A stretch of DNA of 64,000 nucleotides from Chrysomallon squamiferum (lineage: Eukaryota > Mollusca > Gastropoda > Neomphalida > Peltospiridae), in assembly GCA_012295275.1 (NCBI GenBank), contig CM022665.1, positions 31,736,957-31,800,956 of the forward strand, given 5' to 3'. This document shows, in pieces, positions 1-15,300 of the stretch (its first letter is position 1; the number at the start of each line of letters is the position of its first letter). The notes below the pieces were generated by a model that was not told the origin of the DNA, searched no databases, and saw only the letters and a program-made list of their open reading frames with translations. A program made the translations under genes and the position numbers.

Positions 1-941
1 ATCATGAAAATTCTAACAATATTTAAAATGGTGATCAACTTTATTAAACATACTGAACACTTATGTTAATGTAATATGCAGGTGCTTATGACAGCAACAA
101 TTAACAAAGAAGAATACTTCTAAACAGAAATGATATTAAGTGTTATTTAAACTTCTGAAATAGCTGGACTATTTGAAAGAAACATTTAAACAAAATGTAA
201 AGTTTTAAGGATTTACGTCGAAAACAAGTTTGCATTTGCTTGTTAAATTATTGTTATCTAAACTGATATCTTTCAACAGAATGATGGTTTAAACCTATAC
301 AAATAAATTAAACCAAAATTTAATCAAGCTAACATGAAAAGACAGAGAAAGCAGCCAGATTACAAACTGTCTATCAAAAGTTATGGCTATGCCCGTCTAG
401 AATTGTTGCTCAAGGGAGCAATTAGGAGTCAGTTTTCTGTGTATCAGGGATATCTGCTGTCAGGTTTCCTGGAGAAATTCCAGGTTCTTCTATTTCTTAA
501 TTGCCAGAACTCCCAGCTGGATATTTCAATTTTGTACCAATCACATGAGATCATACAACCAACATCTGAAGTTTGGAATTAATGTCACAACAAGATCATT
601 TTATTGCTAAAGTTTTTTGTTGTAATTGAATTATGATGACTTCATAATATTTGCTGATAGTTAATTAATGCTTCTATTTAGAAGAACTTAACTTCAATGT
701 AAATAGTTTTTTCATTGTTTTATTTTATTTTATTTATTTTAAAAAAAACCCACACGTCATATTATTTTTCCTATTTTAATAATGAAAATAAACATTCACT
801 GATTCAGTTCTCCAAGTTTCTTTCTAGACCTTTGTTATGTGTTTGTCATGAAAAGTCATGCAGCACTGTCACCTGTTAGATCCTAAATATTTTATTTGTC
901 ATTCAAATGAAATGATTTTTAAAGTCTTGTTTAATTCTTAC

Positions 942-1060
942 CACTTCAAGTGCTGTCTCTGTAGAAATTTTGCCTTCTTTAACCATGACCATGAGTGCTA
1001 TCCTGTCATCAGCACTCATTGTGATGTCAGAAGCAAGAAGATCACCTGCAAGGTCATAGG
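942..1060 (-). CDS. SASH1-like exon with the MSADDRIALMVMVKEG motif
   Basis: ATTTCAG and GTAAGAAT flank 119 nt encoding YDLAGDLLASDITMSADDRI and then ALMVMVKEGKISTETALEV. This is the clearest SASH1 signature in the window: human SASH1 has [20 protein letters not shown] followed by EKMITIEEALARL. It ends in phase 0; the following exon was not found in the remaining 941 bases and probably lies outside the window. Confidence 0.92.
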
Positions 1061-4000
1061 CTGAAATAAATCTCTTGTATTTTTAGATATGTTGGTTGTA
1101 AAATAATAACAATAACAAAAAAAAATAACAATAATAAAATTAATAAGATGAAACATACAAATGTAAAAAAAATGCTTGAAAACTTTTAATACATCTTAGC
1201 TAAGAGTATGTCTGGTACTTTGGAATGAACAGATTAGACAACATTACTACATTTTATTTAGTGAGGAAAGTTGCATCAGTCCATTCATTTTGTTAAATTA
1301 AAGTAAAAGTGACATAAAATATACTTAACAATCTATAAAATAATGGACTGAAAATATTAATTGGCAAATAATTTGCCATTTAATAAGAAAAACTATTATT
1401 TTTCTATAGAAATGTCAATACTTCTTTACACAGTTGAATGCTACTTCTAATACTTGCAATTCAGGCCAATGAAAATACAAAAGACACTGACTCAAAAAGA
1501 CAGAAATGATGTTACCAACATCTCTCCATTCTTTCACTAATGTGTGCTTTGCTATGAGCCTAGAGAAATCCACTGTTTCAAATATTTACACTGCCATCAA
1601 GATATTATAAAAATGACATTACTAGAAAGCCTCTAAAAGCAGATCATTCATATAGCTCAGTATCTTTTCTTTTTTTCCATATTCAAAGCTGCCAGTTAAA
1701 TGGATATATTGTCCTTGGAAATGAAGAATTATTATTAATGTTGATGTTGCTACATGTTCTCTAGTGGTTATATAGTGATTCTCTAGTACATAAAATCATT
1801 AAATATTATTTACTTTGGATACCAGTAGGAAAAGCTCAATATTTTTAATTCATTAAATTTAAATGTGTACAATGTGTTCATGTACATGGTTGTATGCACA
1901 CATGCATGTGCATGCGTGAAAGAAATTTACATCAAGACCAATATTTTTATAATGTTTTCATAGGTGAGGCGGGATTTTTAAAAACCAATGATAATTTGTG
2001 TACTTTCATAAAATGGTATCTGAAAAAAATACCTGAGTTTTGTTTAAATGAACTTTTTCTTCCAGACTTTCGTATACCTAAATTGCGCAGAAATTTTCCA
2101 ATTCCTGATGACTTTTTCCCAGAATTTTCTGAATGACTTTTAACATCTGAAATAAAAAAAAGATATTACAATTGATTAATTAGTTTTCCTTCTTTTTTTT
2201 AAGTATATCTTTGTAATGAAATCAGTTTAATATCTTTATTTTATTCTTTTCTAATATTAAACAAAATATTTTTGAATGTAGAAATTAATACAACTTAAAA
2301 GGAATTGAAATAGCTTCCAAAATTTATAACATACACATTTTTAAAATATTTATCGTATGTATCAAGATGTATTACATGCACTGACATTAACAATTGGCTC
2401 AGATATTAAAACCAAGTATCTCATGAGAGATCTGAAAAATATATTTACTACAGAAATGTTTTTTATTTTCCAATCCCTTGTGAATTGGCATGATGGTAAT
2501 TTAAAAACTCTATCTGCAAAAAAGATAGAATAGCTTCTTTGAAATGATCTGTCATCAAAGTAATTAAAAATATCAATTTCCAAAGTGGACTTGTTACGAT
2601 TTGTCATAGATAACCTGATATAAATGAATAAGCAATCTCAGGAGACTGATCATTTCAAACTGGCACACAGGCAATATGTTATTAGTAAGCACCATGTTCT
2701 CGAGGCTGCATGGTTTTTTAACCATATGACTAGGATTATTTCAGACATGTGATATATCATGCTTCCCAACAGACTGGCTGTTAACAGGATTGAGTACATT
2801 GTAAAATTTGTTTTATTTTAATTTTTATGAATTTCAACAAAATATAAAATGACTGAAATAAAAATGAGACAGTAGTATCCATCATTGGTTGAAGGCGATT
2901 TAGTGAAAATAAGCAAAACACAATATGCATAAATTGTCTACATTTCTTATAATAATATATACATATAACAAAAATATTTGAAGATGCTAATTATAATGAT
3001 TAAATATTTAAAATTAGTACATGATTCCTAATAACATGGAATTAAAAATTTTGGTGATATGGAATTGAAAGATGTTAAAGGCCATGATTTGCATCTGTAT
3101 AAATTCAAAGAATTTATTTCAAATGTACTGAATGACAAGTAATCATTGCCCTTGAAAAGTTTTGGAAAAGAGGATTCAGTGAGATTTTCACCAATTTCCT
3201 TTAGAGATCTCAGCCTTGACAGGTGAGTTAAATCAGATTTAATTTAACTCAAATCTGAATCAATCATCACTTCTGAAGAAGCCATTTTTAAGAAGTTCAA
3301 TCAAGTCCAAACCAAGGAGAAAGAAGAAGAATCCAATCCCAAATCTTTGACTTTAAAAGAATACTTGCTAATATGTACTTAATAAAAAGATAAAAATAGT
3401 TTTTGTAAATACTGTCTATAGCCATTTGTCATCAAACCTTTAAAAATATTCTTAAATTCATTATTGTTCTTTTGGGGGAATGTTGCAAAAAGAATGTTTT
3501 ATTTTATTGAATTTGTTTTTGTTTTTGTTTTTTTGAAATTTTGTATTCCAAAGATAAGAATTACTTTTATTTGTTAAATAAAAGCACAAGATATCTTTTT
3601 GACAGATAATAATACTTCTTCATTTAAGAAAGTATCTTCAGAAGGACACAAAAGAATTGGTACATGGTATGTGGCTATGAATTAATTGAAAATAAGTAGA
3701 AAGAAAATTATAAAAATGAATTATTTAGTTAGTTATTTTGTTTGTTGGTTGTGGTTGGTTGGTTTCATTTAATATAAATGCTAAAATGCATTTATACTGA
3801 TATAAATATTAACTACAGAATGATGAATGAAGTGTTAACAAAATTATATTAACTAACACTTTAAAATTATACATTCATACAAGCATTTAAACAAACTAAA
3901 GCTTTACAAATTATTATATTTATGTATATGATTCTGCTAGGTGTTAACAGACAATGACAGTGACAAAAGAAAAGCTTTATATTAACGAAAATACACATTC

Positions 4001-4557
4001 TTCCAAATTCTATATTTTTTAAAATTATATTCATTCAATTTTCATTAATCCCATATGACATTAATATTTTATGTTAGTATTATTTGCAGCTATTTTAAAG
4101 GTAAACAGAAGTGCTGAAGAAACAATATAATTAATGTATTACATATATTAATGTTTAACTTAAAGAAAGTAACAATAAAAAATATAAAATAATTAGTTAA
4201 AATGTTAGTAAAGCAGCTTGCAATTTAATAAATAAAATAATGATCAAATAAATATAAAGCAATAAAATAACACAAGCAAGCATGGTGTTTTAAGAAATAT
4301 AATTATTCCTAATACCTTGAATTACTTTGCGGGTAAAAATACAACACATCCCTGTTGAAAAGATCACAGGAGTTAGAAAACTAATATGTTTATACAATAC
4401 AACATAAAACAAACATGCAAACTTAGACATTTAAAATAAGGTTACATTACAAAGAGTTCTACAGAGATATAATAAACAAAAATATACCATAGTATATGCA
4501 AAGCTACCACACTTAGAAATAATCTAATTTAAAAATGTTCCTATAACACAGATCACA

Positions 4558-4618
<61 letters not shown>

Positions 4619-5276
4619 TAAATAAATAAACAAATAAACAAAATTAATAAAAATGAAAATATGAAAAATTCAACATTGCAAATGTCTAAATGGTTTTTGA
4701 AGTTACTGTATGCTAAATGTGAACAGGCAAATGAAATTTAGAACATACAACAATCAAAAATAATCCATAGTTTTATTTATAGCAAAATGATCGTGACTGA
4801 TAATGCATTCTCTTAGGCATAATTATTGTGTCACGTTTGGTCTGCATCATAAAGAGGTGATTAATTTGAAATTATTTCCTAAAACTAGAACATTTTATGA
4901 AAGGAAATCGTTTGACAATTAGGTTTTGTAAACTCTGTCATGATCAGAAGACAAGTAATTGGAAAATGAAGTCATTGCCTCTGAAGTGTTTCTTCAAATA
5001 AATGAAATTATTCCTATTTTATGAGATATCAATGAAAGTAATTACGTGAAGTTTGTATTAAGTGTTACAACATTCCACAGGAATTGCTGAAGACTTAATT
5101 TAACAACATTTTAAAAACTAATATGGACTTTCTTATATGGCATTTAAAATATGCCACATTTCATTAAGGTGTACTTATCTTTAAACAACAAACAAAAATA
5201 AAAGTCAATTTTATGAAAGGAAATCTGCTTTAAGTTTAATAAAATTCAGACATTTTTAAATCTCTGCAATGATTCT

Positions 5277-5330
<54 letters not shown>

Positions 5331-8300
5331 CATTATCATATAAAATAAAAAATCACTAAGACAGTTCTTAGATAAGAAATGTAAGAAAGTGTCCAAAGAA
5401 AACAAAATTTTAACAGTGAAATACTGATTTCAAATACCTCCATCAACTGGTACATAGTCCTGCATAGCATAATTGTCATGTCTGAAAAAGAAAATGTAAT
5501 ATATATTTACTTATAATATCAACTGTAAAAAGAAACACTCAAGACTCTTTTGGAACTGCTGTTTACTAAAAGAATTACTAAATAATGATTACTATATGGA
5601 AAGTTACAAGTTTAATATTGCTGTTTGAACTGTTTGGTTTTTTTCATAGACCATTTGATTATTTATTATTTTCTACTGTACACAACATTAAAAATATACC
5701 AGTTCATACAATGTATTAAACTTTGGATATTTTAGAAACCTCAGTCATCTAATTAAAGAACCAAATAAAATTAATCCACTTAATATTTTATGTCACTTTC
5801 CTAAAAATGTATTTAGTTTTACAATTTAATAGTAGATTTATTACTTTTTATCTAGTTCTTTTATAATAATTCATTATATTCATAATTAATCTTTACATTA
5901 CATTATAATATTAATATCATAAATATTTATATTTTATGTTATACACTTCTTGATAAAGACAACTGATGCTGAAAACAATAAACTGCTTTAATTTTAACTA
6001 AACTAGACAAGTATAGGCACAACATAATATTGATTTGAACAAGTTTGATAAACATTCTGTAAAGAAGAAAAAAATCAATCTTCTATAGGTGGTACTTGTC
6101 ACGTTTTAATAACAATCAGCCATTAAGATGCTTGTTTATATTTTTTTCTCTACAAACATGAAACTACAATAGATGTATTTGTCTACACAATTATCTTTAT
6201 GCAAGTGGCAATGAAAGAATTTAAATATATTTACATTCACTGGAACATCTTATTAAAGACATTCTTAAAACAGTTTCAGGAAATGAATCGATCAATCTTC
6301 ACAGAAATAGATTTTTCTTTCTTTCCAATTTTTGTTTTATGATGCAAACAAAACAAAGGTTATAGTTTTGAAATACAAGTTTATTTTATAAATTGTTCAA
6401 AAAGGTTATAGGTTAGGTATTTAATAATAGTCAAATAATTATTTTATACTAATATTACAAAATTATGAATGTGAGTATTTTAATTTGAAAGTAGATGTTG
6501 ATGATGCTTGAATCATAAATAAATAAGCAAAACATGTCCTTTAATAACAAATTTCTAGATTTACAATATTGTTTGTTTTTGTTAGTTTATTTTCACATTT
6601 GCAACTGAAACAATTTCATTTTCACAGGATTTAACTGAAATGTTAAGTTTCTATTTTAATTATTTTTAAAGGTGTTTTTTGGGGGGGTGTTGTTGTTTTA
6701 AATATAACTTGAAAATCTGTCTTGCTTAGCTCATGTGATGCACTATTGGTTTTAACCCCAAAAATTAAAAAGTGACAGAAAAAAACAACTAATGGAACCC
6801 CTAAAAATGCACTGCAATTGAAATGACACTGGCAAGGAGTCAAGAGGATAGTAATTGAAGTTCTTTATGATTAAAATCCCACAATACATCAAACTTTAAC
6901 AAGAACATGAAAGAACAAAATAAAATAATAATTTGGACAGATTAACAAGGATGACTCAACACTGGTCAGTTTATCTGAATGACCAGCTAGTAAGGGAATG
7001 TAAACAGATGTCATCTTGAAATGGAATTTTGTTCTGCACACACTAATCCCAGATCGTTGGTTCCATGATCTCAGTGGAATAATGACACATGGAACAATTT
7101 AAACAATTGCATGCTAGACAAAGGCCTGCCAGGGAATTATCATTCTCTGCTTTCTCAAAGAACACTGAAAGGCTTCAGTAGCTAGGCAGACTGCAATCAT
7201 TGGAGGGATTGTCTCAAGAAATACAGAGAACACTGACTGAAGAAAATTAATTAATTCTCAGTTTAAAAATCAAAACTACAAATGAATAAATGGATGTATA
7301 AATAAATATTACATGCAATCACACAATATTTTAGAGTTAATATTAATTATTCTTGCTGAACAACTAAATCAGATTAACTCAAATAAATAATATAAACAGA
7401 AGAAAAACTGAAGAAAAAAATTATTTTCTTTTTGTTTACTTTTTTTTCCCTCCCTAATGTAAATTCTGACAAGACTGAAGATATTTTGCCTGAGGCAATT
7501 TAAGCAGTGAAACAGAAGATTGATAGCATCGTGTCTTGTTTTTCATAATACAGCATGATACTAAAGCACCTGATCAAATAGCAGTTTAACTCAATGAACA
7601 TCTGTCTTAAATTGAAATAATGTTATATAGGAACATCTGAAGCACTGTTATATTTATGTTCATTTTCCCATTTTAATATATTTAGAGGAAAAAAATAAAA
7701 ATAAAAAACTTATAATGAATGAACAAGTGTTAATATAGCAACTGCTTAAAAACACTGTTTATAATTTGTTCTTGTTTTATTTTGTTTGTTTTTTTATATA
7801 TTTTCATATGTGTCTGTGACAAATTATATAAATAATAATAAACCCCCAAATTTACCAACACTCAAAAAAAAAAAAAAAAACATTAATAAAAAAAATTAAA
7901 TTACGTAACACTTTTCTGATGTGTGAACCAAACATGCAAACAAGCATTTAATTACTTTTATTTCTGCCTTTCTTTAATAATAGATTTGTAACAATAGCTT
8001 TCATGTTTAAATCACAATGTGGCAGATTGTGCTAGATTCTTAACAAGAAAATGATGTACTGGTGCAGGTGATAATTTTTGGCTTAGGTGCAACAGTGATG
8101 CTTATTAACAATGGACTATTCTTCACTAAGATCACAAACTGTTCTTTGGCCCTGTAATTCAGTTCATTCCTTTGGTCTGTACACACTGTCAAAATACCTG
8201 CATCTGGGCAAGACTACACTAGGGAGGAAGAAGGGATGGGAAAAAAACAAATCCACATGTTTTGCATTTGGATATTTGTCAAGATTCATGGGATATGAGA

Positions 8301-11300
8301 TCATGTGCTAAACTAAATTAAAACACATGAAGTTGTTTATTGCATGTAAAGTATCTGGAGTAACTTTAATTGTATTTCATCAGTTAACCTTGGCCATGTG
8401 GATTCATGCCAGCTGTGAACCACTGATATATTTATTGTTGTTTGTTTGATTATCATTAATTGCTTGTTTTTCTTTTTTTATTTATCTACATCTTTTCTTC
8501 TTACAGTTAATACACTTTTTATTTTTGTTATTTTCAGTGCAATTTATCAGTTATCTCAAATATGGTAATTTCAATCTGCTATTTGGAACCAAATATGTAT
8601 GCAGGATATAGATGAACTAAATATTTACAGGTGTGAGTAATTGTAAATAGATAAATATGTATTTTATGTTTTCTCACATCTAAAAGAAAAGAAAAGAAAA
8701 ACATCAAGAATATTGTATTGAGGAAATGCATGCATTCTGAATTCTGGACAATTCTGGCAAATTGTTATGTCTACACTGATGGAATTGTAGTTTTTATTGA
8801 TTGAACACAGATCTGGTGTGGAAATTAGCCCATTAGTCTGTGAGACAGGCGGAACCAAGTGTCTCCCTCACCAAGTGGCTTGTCAAGCGTGCCACACTGA
8901 ATTACCACTTCATGTAATAAACCAAGATTTCCAAATACAACCCATCTCCTTTTTCCCTTGTGTAACAACTACATCAAGAGAAAAATTATGAATAGTGTAC
9001 TTGTAGAATACAGTTCAGAAATGTAATATCCCTTCTGTTCCCAAGAGAATGAAACAAATAGATAAAATTAATTTTTAAAATAATGTTGTTTGTTTGTGTG
9101 TTTTTTTACTCTTTGATAGAGTGAAAATATATTAATTACAATAAAAATAATGATTTAAAACTTTCGGATTTATGGATGTTTAAATATCAATATGACATTG
9201 TTTAAGAGGAAATATATATATTTAATTTGCATTTTGAACAATAATTATTTTAATAATATAAAAAATATTCTGGACTATTTTTATTATATTTTAATATTTA
9301 CTGAAAATAATTTGTGCAAATGTTAATTTGGTGATGTTTGTTTATTTTGGTTTTGGTTTTTTTTACGTGTGAATGTTTGTATTATTTTGAATACAGTATG
9401 TAAGATGTCATGAAAAAGATAATGTAACTATGTAACTATGTTCAGTTTAACCTAAATATTATAATTTAATGGCTAAAATGCATTTCTCTGAATTTCGTTT
9501 CCTTTTTAAATATAAAAGATAAAGAAAAAAGGAATAAGAAATGTAATAAACAACTATGACAGGTAATTTCCTGTAAAGGATAAAGATTCATCCTGCAGAA
9601 TAAAAATCTTTTTGTCATATTCTCAGATTGTAAGGCAGATTAAAGGAAATACATGAAAACATTTCATACTGCTGTGTAAAATAAAGTGCATTTCAAGTAG
9701 TGTGGAAATCATGTTATAGTTCAAAGAAACAGGAATTAATTTCATCACATTTTTTATTTTTTATTTTTAAAAATCAATGAAAGATTATTTTCAAATAATT
9801 TGTTATGATTATCAAAATATTTTAGTGAAAAAAACAACAACAACAAAATATTTGCATAAATGATATATCATTGTCCCTACTTCTAATAATAATTTGTTTT
9901 GTTTTTTCAAATTAAAAGTTTTGGAATTTTACCTGCTTGGCACGCCTTGTAATTGATGCTGTAAAGATGGGTACCTATCAATATGACTCGTGTTGGGCTA
10001 CAAAGAAATTGAAAATATATGAAAGTATCTGTTATCATAAACACACTTGATATTGATTAAGTAGAATAAATTTTGATGATGAATGTGTTTTGGAAATTTA
10101 ATTTTTTATTATTTTTTAAAACCTCCCCAGTTACTAACACAAATATATGCATTATTATATTATTAGACTTGGTAAATCTTGTTTTTAAATTTTTGTAAGT
10201 GCTTCTCTATAGGTCACTTGGGTGGCCTCTATGTGCAAGTCTAAAAATGTAACAGGTCACTGCAACAATCTTTGTTGTTTTAGTCCAGTAAACACGTCTG
10301 TTACTAAAGACCACCAGGCAAGAAGTGATGGATGGACCAATTCTGCAAACTAGATCAGTCAGCCATTGTTTGTTTACACAACACAACATTAACCTCTACT
10401 TGATCTACATGATGATAGCAACAGGAAAACTGAGTGACAGCCAAGTTCATTATAAAAGAATGAAGACATTACTTATAACAAATAATTAACCAGCAATATC
10501 CTCTAAAACTGCATTGTGTACTGAACTAGAATATATAGAATAATATACTAAATGTAACATAAATTATTTTCAGTGACATAATATTTTTATATTAGCAGTT
10601 CTTTTTTCATAAAACATGTATTCACTAGGTTTCACCAAATCCTTCCAGTATCAGTTTACTTCTACATGAAAGAAGACCCACCCATAATGATACATTTAAT
10701 ATTGAAAAAGTGTTAATTAACACACAAAATTTTTCTAAGTGGGCTTTTATTTACATATAGGACATGGCATTCCCAAGAGTTCTAACAAAACACAGAAATT
10801 TTAATCCCATCATTTATTAATTAAAATCAGTAATTGGACATTTGTTTTAACCATAGTAAAGTATCACATTAAACCTAATCAGTAAGCAGCATGTCGTATA
10901 TGAACTTACCGGTAAACATGATGGCAATGGTGGTGGGCAACCTCGAGGAGAAAACCCATAATGATTGGACCCACCATAGATGCTATGCATTGGACTTCTA
11001 CAGAGAGTCTGGAAATAAAAAAATTATAAAAATAAAATACATAACTTTACATATTTTTTTTTTTAATTTTACTAAGAATATATGTAACAGAAATGTATAG
11101 ATACTACTATATATGAAAACAAAAGAAAAATGTATTAAAATTAGAAATAGCAGCATTTCACTATTTCTTACTTTTTGTACATATCTTTAAATTATTAGTA
11201 TCTTTATTAATCTACTGAATGTTTTTCCTCATTAATGCAAATACAAACTGCCTAGCATGAAGTATTCAGGTTTGTGAAATTCAAGATCAGTAAAACATAT

Positions 11301-12355
11301 AAAGATAATAAACATGTTATCCTTCAGTAAACTGCCAAACACAGCTGACCAGACAGCCCATTATCTTCAGCTATTATTTGGTACTGTTCCAACCACACCA
11401 AATAAACTTCATTTAACAAACACACTGCAAGTTATCACAGTATCAGATCTACTTAAATACAGGTATTCCAACTGTTTGTGTATTTTTCAGTTAGACCTGA
11501 CAAAAAAAGTGAAAAAGGCAAAGAAAAATACTGATCTAAAGATTGACTTTACTTACTTGTTTTCTCTTCTTTAAAAAAAAAAAAAAATTACATTCTATAC
11601 AGTATGCAAATAAATGTTTTTTTTTTTTTAATTTTGAAAAACATTTTTATTAGAAATTATATTATTGACTGTAATTACGCTTAATCTGGATGCTATAAAT
11701 TCTGATATATTTAATCACTCTTCAGAATAAACAGTGCCACATACTTGCTTCCTTAGTAATATAGTTATAGATACTTGTATTAGCTTGGTTGGCAAGTGGG
11801 CCAATTAAGACAAGAGAAGTACAATAAGGTGGCTATATTTCACACAATCAATGAACTAAGGACACGAATCAATAAAAAATAATTACAAAACACTGAATAA
11901 CCATTCTCACTTTCCAAGCAATTTGCACAAGACAATAACTCACATTATTAATTCATGAATTAGAGAATAAAGCAGTCAGAAAAGACAAAGAGTTAAGATA
12001 ATAAATAACCCATTAATTAAAGCAGAATGAGATGCATATGAACATACTTCTTTCTAAAGTCTTCTGTCTGAACATACACTTAAATTAATGATGGACATCA
12101 AAACAGATTAACTATTCTATTTCTACTGTCCTGTTTTAACAGCTGTATATCAAATTAAAATTTAATTATAATCATCTGACAATAACGAATAACAGATTTT
12201 TAAAATTTGTTAAAAAGATATAGTGTACCATATAAAATTCATTATTTAATTACAGTAATTTTTTTTGGCCTTGTGGAAGAAGTATGTATAAAACTGTCTA
12301 AAACAGATGAATCTGAATGTCTTTCATAATCAGAACAATAATAAAATCATTTATA

Positions 12356-12387
<32 letters not shown>

Positions 12388-15300
12388 CATTTTTTTAATA
12401 TTTATTTATTTATTTATTTTCTATTTTTTTGTTATCTACATTTCTTCTATTTATCATAATAAAATACACATCCCTCTTTTGGAAACAATTTATTTTCAGC
12501 TGTTGTTAAGTATGCAAATTTAAACAGATTCTCTTTTCTGAAAGTTGCTTTAACAGCTGCATGGCTTCAACAATCTGAACATCAAATGTTCCACTAATTA
12601 ACAGCACTTCTTTAGAATATGAAAACAGAAAACAATTTAAACTTGCTGTTATAAACAGCAGCTTATGCACAGACAACCACACTTTTTAGAAACTAAAGAA
12701 CAGGTGTATGCTGATAAGGAGTATGTTCTGTCTGCATGGCAAACATAAATGCTTTTATGCAGTGTCTTCAAAACATATAGTATAGTTAGTACAAATAATT
12801 TCAAATAACTTTTTCTCTGTTCTTATGACCCTCTTCCAATTTAGTCTCAGCACTGTTTTCTTCCTTGCTTCTTAACCTTTTGTTTTTTTCCTAATGCTAT
12901 ACATACATCCTGTTTTACTTTATTTGTCATAATGCTAAATGATTTAATTTGTGTAAAAGGTACTGTCTATCTTCTTTGGTCTTGTTCATTACAATGAAAA
13001 CTAAGAAATTTTTCTATTTATTTTTGTAGAAAATATTTACTAACCGTGAAGTTGTCATATTCCCTTGCTAGATGCCACAACTCTTCTAGTCTGTCCCACA
13101 CATCTGCAAAATGTGTTTTTAACTCACTGGCATATTTGACTGCCAAGGCTGTGAGGCTGCTTTGACAGAGAGAAAAATCCTACAAAGACAAATAATGATA
13201 ATAAATAAATAAATAACAATTAAAAATAAAATAATAAATAAAATTATTAAATCTAAACTAATTCTTACTTTACAATAATGTCATGAATGAAATAATTTGA
13301 AATAACCTGTCTTAAATATACTGTCTTGCTACAGTGAAATTATTCATGACATATATGACAAAATGTATAATGCAAACAGCAAAGTCTGTAACAAAATTAT
13401 AAACTCAGCTACTTTAATGTATTTCTCACTCATTTCACTAAAAGCAATAAATATCTCCATGCTAAAGGGTCAGAGTAATAAAAATATCATTCCAAGTAAA
13501 ATATATCTTGTATCTTTTCATCTGAAAGCAATAAAATGTATGTACCATACAGGCAGGTCCTTTCACTTTCTATGTACAAAATATAAATATGTACATGGAC
13601 AATGATGAGTATTTCAATATAAATAACAAACTGTCATTAAACATATTTGATGTGTATTTACAGATATACAAAACAATATAAAATAATGTACTTTAGAATA
13701 AGTAACACTAAAATGACCTGTATCAATAAGTAAAAAAAAAACCCAAAATACAGAAACAACTCACAATAAACTTATTAAATACGCAAACAACTGATTCATT
13801 CACAAAACAATTTAGAATCAACTCTAAAATAATAGTTAATACAGAAATATTAAACCTATTGAAACTTATTTCTTTTTCCATTTCAGTTACCATGATAAAA
13901 TCAAATCTCTTGTGGTCAGAAGTATCAGATAAAAGATTAAAATACTCAATTATGAACATGTTGCAAGGCCATTATAATTTGATTCAATAGAGACAACTTA
14001 GCTGAATGACATCCCTAATCAAGACAAGTACCACAGATAAAGAAATAATTCTGTATTTACAAAGAACGTGGAAAACAAAGCTTTATGTTATCTGCCCAGA
14101 TGTCCACTGAAGGATTTGCTTGACACTACAAGCCTGAAGCTCATATCTCATCTAGACATGGATGTCTAACATCTCACAGAATGGTGTTCATTAACAGTTG
14201 TTTGACAAGTCATGGAAATATTGATTTGGTCAACTTACAGCTGCTTTAGAGAAGAATAGAATTAACACTGTGGTGCTTACATTTTCATTAAGCATATCAG
14301 AACAATGCATTTAACCAAAATATTCTGTATTTGTTGACATATACAGATTCTAAAAGGTATTATTTTTCTATTATTATAATCATACAGGTATGCTTCTTTT
14401 AATATGATTAATTTATTGATATATAATTATTTTTATCATTTAAAAACATTTAAAAGTTTCATGCAATTTATTTTTTATTCTGTTTCTACATCAAATATGT
14501 TGGCAATTTACCAGGTAAGGTATGCATACACAGTCAAAACATACACTGTGCTTTTGAAGAACAGATGTTAATGGCAGTAAATGGATTATTTTATATCTTG
14601 CTATGTTTTTTATTTATATGTAAATTGCCCATTTATTTCAATATTATTTTTATTTTCAACATCAGTGATATTTTACAGAATGAAAATTAGCAAATGTGAT
14701 CAAATTATCTGCATCATTTTTCACCTCTACACGTTTATTTAGGTGTCATGGTGCAAACAATGCAAAAATAGGTATTTGGTAGAGTATATTTCAGGTAGAA
14801 CAAATTTCATACGAATGGTCCCAAAATGTTAAAATAACAAGTATACTTTGTTTTGTATCAGAATATGAAAACATATTTTGGCAAAAATACCTTTCAATAG
14901 CTGTCTTGTTTTCAAATAATTTTTTGATATATATAATTATTGATGATTTTGATAAGTATTTATAACCATATTGTTCAACTGTTCTGTGTTCACAGCTGTC
15001 AGAAAAGTACTGGTTAGATATGTTCACTGAATATAAATGTGTCCTTATATTTTTCTATGGCTGATCCATTAATTTGTAAGACTAAGAGGCATTAAAATTC
15101 AATATAAATGTTATGTCAACTGTCTTTCGAGAATATTATCACAATATAGCTTTCATTTTATGCACCTATAAACTGCACACAACAAGATGTGTTTTAGAGA
15201 TTTTATAAATAAAATACTCTTACATATTATTTAATATGCCATTTACTTCTGATTGCCAAAATTTGAATAATTTAATAAACAATCTGTTATTGTTATTTTT

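Larger units (their letters stand above)
2147..5437 (-). other. Intronic DNA of the SASH1-like gene
   Basis: AT-rich, with an (AAT)n tract and a possible cassette exon listed separately. Around 3060-3380 there is a compositionally richer patch with broken plus-strand coding-like frames (see findings). Confidence 0.7.

Noticed and set aside
334-582. 82-residue plus-strand open frame near the left edge
   Set aside because: No recognisable domain, no splice or promoter context and no match to the SASH1 segment expected next on the other strand. The patch is GC-richer, which lengthens chance frames.
10891-11100. 69-residue plus-strand open frame
   Set aside because: It overlaps, antisense, the phase-consistent minus-strand exon at 10910-11008 and has no domain.
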